From an uncultured Bacilli bacterium (lineage in GTDB: Bacteria > Bacillota_I > Bacilli_A > RFN20 > CAG-826), in the NCBI GenBank assembly GCA_905236535.1, contig CAJOQN010000080.1, positions 1 through 9,110 on the forward strand: 9,110 nt of DNA. The letters are read 5' to 3'. The notes beneath the pieces are model-generated. The model did no database searches. It was not told where the DNA came from and saw nothing but the letters and a program-made list of their open reading frames with translations. The first letter of the stretch is position 1. Each line of letters starts with the position of its first letter. The translations under genes and the position numbers were made by a program. Below are positions 6,241-9,110 of this stretch, piece by piece.

Positions 6241-6262
6241 TAGCGAAGATAAATGAGGTCAA
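6235..6262 (-). promoter_or_regulatory. Promoter of the zinc-ribbon gene
   Basis: On the minus strand, TTGACC (6262-6257, one base off consensus) and TAAGAT (6240-6235) are 16 bp apart. Transcription would start near 6228, giving a leader of about 40 bases to the ATG at 6189. Confidence 0.5.
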
Positions 6263-6272
6263 CTTTAAGTGA

Positions 6273-6290
6273 TGTAAAGCAAAGTTTACA
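6273..6290. repeat. TGTAAA/TTTACA inverted repeat
   Basis: TGTAAA (6273-6278) and TTTACA (6285-6290) flank GCAAAG. It lies between the two divergent promoters. The six-base centre is too long for a standard cre (CcpA) site, so the binding protein is unknown. Confidence 0.3.
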
Positions 6291-6306
6291 CAATAATTGA
6301 TATTTT

Positions 6307-6351
6307 GTTGCATAAATATATCTATATGGTTAGAATTTAGAAGTATGCAAC
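6307..6351 (+). promoter_or_regulatory. Promoter and operator-like repeat of the Xre-GlmM operon
   Basis: -10 TAGAAT (6331-6336) is one base off consensus. The -35 TTGCAT (6308-6313) is weak but 17 bp away. Two copies of one 8-bp element flank the -10 in opposite orientation: GTTGCATA (6307-6314) overlaps the -35, and TATGCAAC (6344-6351) sits at the probable start of transcription. A protein bound to both arms would block the promoter. The Xre domain encoded directly downstream is an obvious candidate. Confidence 0.5.
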
Positions 6352-6374
6352 TATAAATTGCGTGAGGTAAAAAT

Positions 6375-8012
6375 ATGACAATAGCCGAAAAAATCACTCA
6401 TCTTCGAATCGCGAGTGGAATGAGCCAAGAGGAATTCGCTAAATCCTTAAAGATTTCGCGTCAAAGCGTTTCCAAATGGGAAAGTGGTGATTCTTTACCA
6501 CAAATAGATAAGATTATGGAAATCTGCCAAATGTTTGATGTCTCTGCGGATGATTTATTAAATGAGCGCGTCATTATTCATCGTATGAGATACACTCCAA
6601 TTAAACTAGAAGGGAGTGTTAAAACCAAATATTTTGGGACTGATGGATTTAGAGGAGAAGCAAATAAAACCCTAACCAGTTATCACGCTTATCAAATCGG
6701 GAGATTCTTAGGATGGTTCTTCTCCAACCCTAAATTCAATAATCAAAAACCAGGATATCGTCCAAAAGTGGTAATCGGTAAGGACACCAGAAGAAGCTCA
6801 TATATGCTTGAATATAGTGTCGCCGCTGGACTCGCTGCTAGTGGTGCGGATGTCGAATTGCTTCATGTTACAACAACCCCATCCGTCTCATATATCGTCA
6901 GACAAGATTTCTTTGACTGTGGGGTAATGATTACCGCCTCTCATAACGCCTTTTATGATAATGGTATTAAAGTCATTAATTGCAATGGGGAAAAAATCGA
7001 TGATTCCATCGCTGTGTTGATTGAAGCCTATATCGATGGGGATTTAAAGAAACTTGGGATCGAAGAAGATGATCTTCCTTTCGCTCAAAGAGAAAAAGTG
7101 GGAACCATCAATGATTATAGCAGTGGACGTAATCGCTATATCGCTTATCTCATTTCTTTAGCGCGTCACTCAATGAAATCCTTAAAAATCGGTTTAGACA
7201 CCGCTAACGGAGCCTCATGGATGATTGCCAAAAGTGTCTTTGATGCCTTAGGAGCGAAAACATTTGTTATTAATAACAACCCTGATGGATTGAACATCAA
7301 TTTGGATGCTGGAAGCACCCATATTGAAAAATTCTGTAAATTTGTTAAAGACAACGATTTAGATTTAGGCTTTGCCTTTGATGGGGACGCGGATAGATGT
7401 ATCGCTGTTGATGAGAATGGAAAAGAAGTCGACGGCGATAAGATTATGTATCTTCTCGCTTGTAAACTTAAAGCAGAGGGGAACCTCGCTAATGACACCG
7501 TGGTCTCTACCATTATGTCAAACACCGGCTTAACCAAGGCTTTAAAGAATATTGGTGTGAAGAATATTCAAACCCAAGTCGGTGACCGTTTCGTCTTTGA
7601 AAAGATGCAAAATGAAGGTTATACCTTAGGTGGCGAACAATCCGGCCATATCATCATTAAAAAATATGCGACCACCGGAGATGGAGTCTTAACCGCGATT
7701 ATGGTGACCGAAGAAGTCTTAGAAAGAAAAGAAAAACTTTCAAAATTAGTGGCCCCCGTAAAACTCCTCCCACAAAGGCTTAAGAATGTCCGAGTGACCG
7801 ATAAAAACGCCGTGATGCACGATGAAGTCGTCTTAAAAGCCTTCGGAGAAATTAATAAAGAAATCGGTGATAACGGAAGAGCGTTGCTCCGTCAAAGTGG
7901 CACTGAACCAGTGGTCAGAATCATGCTTGAACTCCCAACCGTTTCTGAATGTGATGAATATATTGATCGTATCTATAACGTCATCAAGAAGAGAGGATAC
8001 ATCTGTGAATAA
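6375..8012 (+). CDS. glmM: Xre DNA-binding domain fused to phosphoglucosamine mutase
   Basis: The C-terminal part (about 83-545) is phosphoglucosamine mutase, which interconverts glucosamine-6-P and glucosamine-1-P on the way to UDP-GlcNAc and cell-wall precursors. It has KYFGTDGFRGEAN (85-97), the phosphoserine loop ITASHNAFYDNGIK (S189), the metal loop FDGDADR (335-341), the sugar-binding GGEQSGH (419-425) and the phosphate-binding RQSGTEP (506-512). All key residues are present, though the loop has SHNA where SHNP is usual. Residues 6-61 form a classic Xre helix-turn-helix (GMSQEEFAKSLKISRQSVSKWESG), joined by a linker of about 20 residues. GlmM is normally about 450 residues without such a domain. 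GAGG (6364-6367) is well placed for the start. An internal ATG (M71, at 6585) has no ribosome site, so a separate GlmM is unlikely. The next gene overlaps the stop by 8 bases. Confidence 0.92.
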   Translation: MTIAEKITHLRIASGMSQEEFAKSLKISRQSVSKWESGDSLPQIDKIMEICQMFDVSADDLLNERVIIHRMRYTPIKLEGSVKTKYFGTDGFRGEANKTLTSYHAYQIGRFLGWFFSNPKFNNQKPGYRPKVVIGKDTRRSSYMLEYSVAAGLAASGADVELLHVTTTPSVSYIVRQDFFDCGVMITASHNAFYDNGIKVINCNGEKIDDSIAVLIEAYIDGDLKKLGIEEDDLPFAQREKVGTINDYSSGRNRYIAYLISLARHSMKSLKIGLDTANGASWMIAKSVFDALGAKTFVINNNPDGLNINLDAGSTHIEKFCKFVKDNDLDLGFAFDGDADRCIAVDENGKEVDGDKIMYLLACKLKAEGNLANDTVVSTIMSNTGLTKALKNIGVKNIQTQVGDRFVFEKMQNEGYTLGGEQSGHIIIKKYATTGDGVLTAIMVTEEVLERKEKLSKLVAPVKLLPQRLKNVRVTDKNAVMHDEVVLKAFGEINKEIGDNGRALLRQSGTEPVVRIMLELPTVSECDEYIDRIYNVIKKRGYICE

Positions 8013-8679
8013 GTTGAATATTAAAACCAAAGATTTATTTGAATCCATCGATTATCCATTTTTAAAAGAAGTCTTTGAAAAGCATGAATATCCATGGGAA
8101 ATCCTTCCATTAATTAAAGATATTATTGCTAGAGCAATAAAAGAAGGACTAGAAGGCTATACCTATTATTCTAAAGATATCCTAATTGGAAAGAATGTCA
8201 AAATCTATGACACCGCGACCTTGATTGGACCATTGATCATTGGAAATGATGTCGAAATTAGACCAGGGGCTTTCTTAAGAGGGAATGTCATCATCGGGGA
8301 TAAATGTGTCATTGGTAATTCCAGCGAATTAAAAAACGCGATTCTCTTAACCAAAGTCCAAGTCCCTCACTATAATTATGTGGGGGATTCGATTTTAGGA
8401 AATTACGCTCATATGGGTGCCGGCTCCATTCTCTCCAATCTCAAAAGTGATGGAAAAAATATTATCATTCACGGAGATAAAGAATATGAAACCGGACTCC
8501 GTAAAATTGGAGGAATTCTCGGAGATCATGCGGATATCGGATGCGGAAGTGTTCTCAATCCCGGGACCATCGTTGGAAAATATACACAAGTGTACCCACT
8601 CAGCATGTTAAGAGGATGTTTCCCCGAACATTCCATCGTCAAAAAGCAAGATGATATCGTCGAGAAAAAAGGAGAATAA
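8005..8679 (+). CDS. Left-handed beta-helix acetyltransferase, GlmU C-terminal-like
   Basis: The protein has 224 residues. After a helical N-terminus (about 1-55) come hexapeptide repeats of the left-handed beta-helix, such as LIGKNVKIYDTATLIG, EIRPGAFLRGNVIIGD, and IGCGSVLNPGTIVG near the end. VPHYNYVGDSILG (120-132) and AHMGAGSILSNLKSDGKN (135-152) parallel the GlmU acetyltransferase site, and H122 is the likely catalytic base. It therefore probably acetylates glucosamine-1-P to GlcNAc-1-P using acetyl-CoA. The uridylyltransferase half of GlmU is absent. The start is GTG at 8005, supported by GAGAGGA (7991-7997) seven bases upstream and by the 8-base overlap with glmM. The open frame extends further upstream inside glmM, but that part does not resemble the family. 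Similar stand-alone beta-helix proteins are often labelled pyrophosphorylases, which the missing domain argues against. Confidence 0.85.
   Translation: MNKLNIKTKDLFESIDYPFLKEVFEKHEYPWEILPLIKDIIARAIKEGLEGYTYYSKDILIGKNVKIYDTATLIGPLIIGNDVEIRPGAFLRGNVIIGDKCVIGNSSELKNAILLTKVQVPHYNYVGDSILGNYAHMGAGSILSNLKSDGKNIIIHGDKEYETGLRKIGGILGDHADIGCGSVLNPGTIVGKYTQVYPLSMLRGCFPEHSIVKKQDDIVEKKGE
8669..8674 (+). promoter_or_regulatory. RBS that fixes the TTG start of nagB
   Basis: AAGGAG lies inside the last codons of the acetyltransferase gene, seven bases before the TTG at 8682. It supports this rare start and tight coupling of the two genes. Confidence 0.8.
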
Positions 8680-8681
8680 AT

Positions 8682-9110
8682 TTGAAAATCATTGTTGGAA
8701 ACGAACAAGAAATCAGCAAATTAATCGCTGAAGAATTTATTAAACAAGTCAATGACAAGCCAAACTCTGTTTTAGGTCTTGCCACTGGAACCTCACCTTT
8801 AGGTGTCTATGCAAATATAATCAAAGCCAATAAAGAAGGAAGAGTCTCTTTCAAAGAGGTTAAAACCTTCAATTTGGATGAATATATCGGTTTAGATGGC
8901 ACTCATCACCAATCTTATCGCTATTTCATGAATGAGAATCTCTTTAATGAACTTGATATCAATAAAGAGAATACTCATGTCTTAAAAGGAGTGGGAGATT
9001 ATCTTGGCTACGCCAATCAATACGACAAATTAATCGATGAAGCCGGAGGCATCGACCTTCAAATCCTCGGTATCGGGAGTGATGGTCACATCGCTTTCAA
9101 TGAACCAGGA
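8682..9110 (+). CDS. nagB: Glucosamine-6-phosphate deaminase, N-terminal 143 residues
   Basis: NagB reversibly converts glucosamine-6-P to fructose-6-P and ammonia in the cytoplasm. Family motifs are clear: LGLATGTSPLGVY (31-43) for phosphate binding, FNLDEYIGL (63-71) with the catalytic aspartate D66, HHQSY (75-79), and ILGIGSDGHIAFNEPG (128-143) with D134, H136 and E141. The gene begins with TTG two bases after the preceding stop and continues past the window end; the full enzyme is about 240-260 residues. Its place behind glmM and the acetyltransferase suggests that it either feeds glucosamine-6-P into UDP-GlcNAc synthesis or removes the excess. The direction in the cell cannot be decided here, because neither glmS nor nagA is visible. 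Confidence 0.95.
   Translation, partial: MKIIVGNEQEISKLIAEEFIKQVNDKPNSVLGLATGTSPLGVYANIIKANKEGRVSFKEVKTFNLDEYIGLDGTHHQSYRYFMNENLFNELDINKENTHVLKGVGDYLGYANQYDKLIDEAGGIDLQILGIGSDGHIAFNEPG

Noticed and set aside
6273..6290. CcpA cre site
   Set aside because: The arms match in part, but the centre is GCAAAG and lacks the CG core at the right spacing.
7867..8004. Upstream extension of the beta-helix gene inside glmM
   Set aside because: The extra residues overlap the conserved GlmM C-terminus in another frame and are unlike the family. GTG at 8005 has a strong ribosome site.
1..9110. CRISPR array, insertion sequence or prophage
   Set aside because: No regularly spaced repeats, transposase motifs, long terminal inverted repeats or phage genes were seen.

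Overview
The window is AT-rich, densely packed bacterial DNA. It most resembles a low-GC Bacillota, class Bacilli or a relative of the Mollicutes. The signs are frequent GTG/TTG starts beside strong GGAG-type ribosome sites, a classic Xre domain, a 471-residue pyruvate kinase, and amino-sugar genes. Every complete gene ends in TAA or TAG, and the tryptophans I checked are TGG, so the standard bacterial code fits. The taxonomic placement is an inference from style and not from a marker gene.

Layout. 1-343: no gene is confidently visible. This stretch holds a cluster of mutually exclusive RNA stems, an intrinsic terminator (203-224), and a second AT-rich hairpin region leading into pyk. 344-2326: pyruvate kinase and, 3 bp later, a Nudix hydrolase of ADP-ribose pyrophosphatase type. 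2483-3775: a membrane-anchored or secreted PI-PLC-like phosphodiesterase, directly abutted (TAGATG) by a small four-helix membrane protein and closed by a terminator. 3922-5549: a promoter, a 109-residue protein with a PII-like (ferredoxin-like) pattern, and a CPA2-type cation/proton antiporter, closed by a bidirectional terminator. 5578-6189, minus strand: a zinc-ribbon protein with two membrane segments. 6375-9110: an amino-sugar operon with an Xre-GlmM fusion, a left-handed beta-helix acetyltransferase resembling the C-terminal half of GlmU, and glucosamine-6-phosphate deaminase (NagB, cut by the window end).

How the genes work together. The last operon links fructose-6-P to glucosamine-6-P (NagB, reversible), glucosamine-6-P to glucosamine-1-P (GlmM), and probably glucosamine-1-P to GlcNAc-1-P (beta-helix protein). 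This is the route to UDP-GlcNAc. No uridylyltransferase domain and no GlmS are visible here. GlmM carries an N-terminal DNA-binding domain, and its promoter holds an 8-bp inverted repeat placed like an operator. That suggests an enzyme that also reads or controls its own operon, the most novel-looking element in the window. The second notable unit is the PII-like protein paired with the antiporter, which looks like a regulator/transporter pair.
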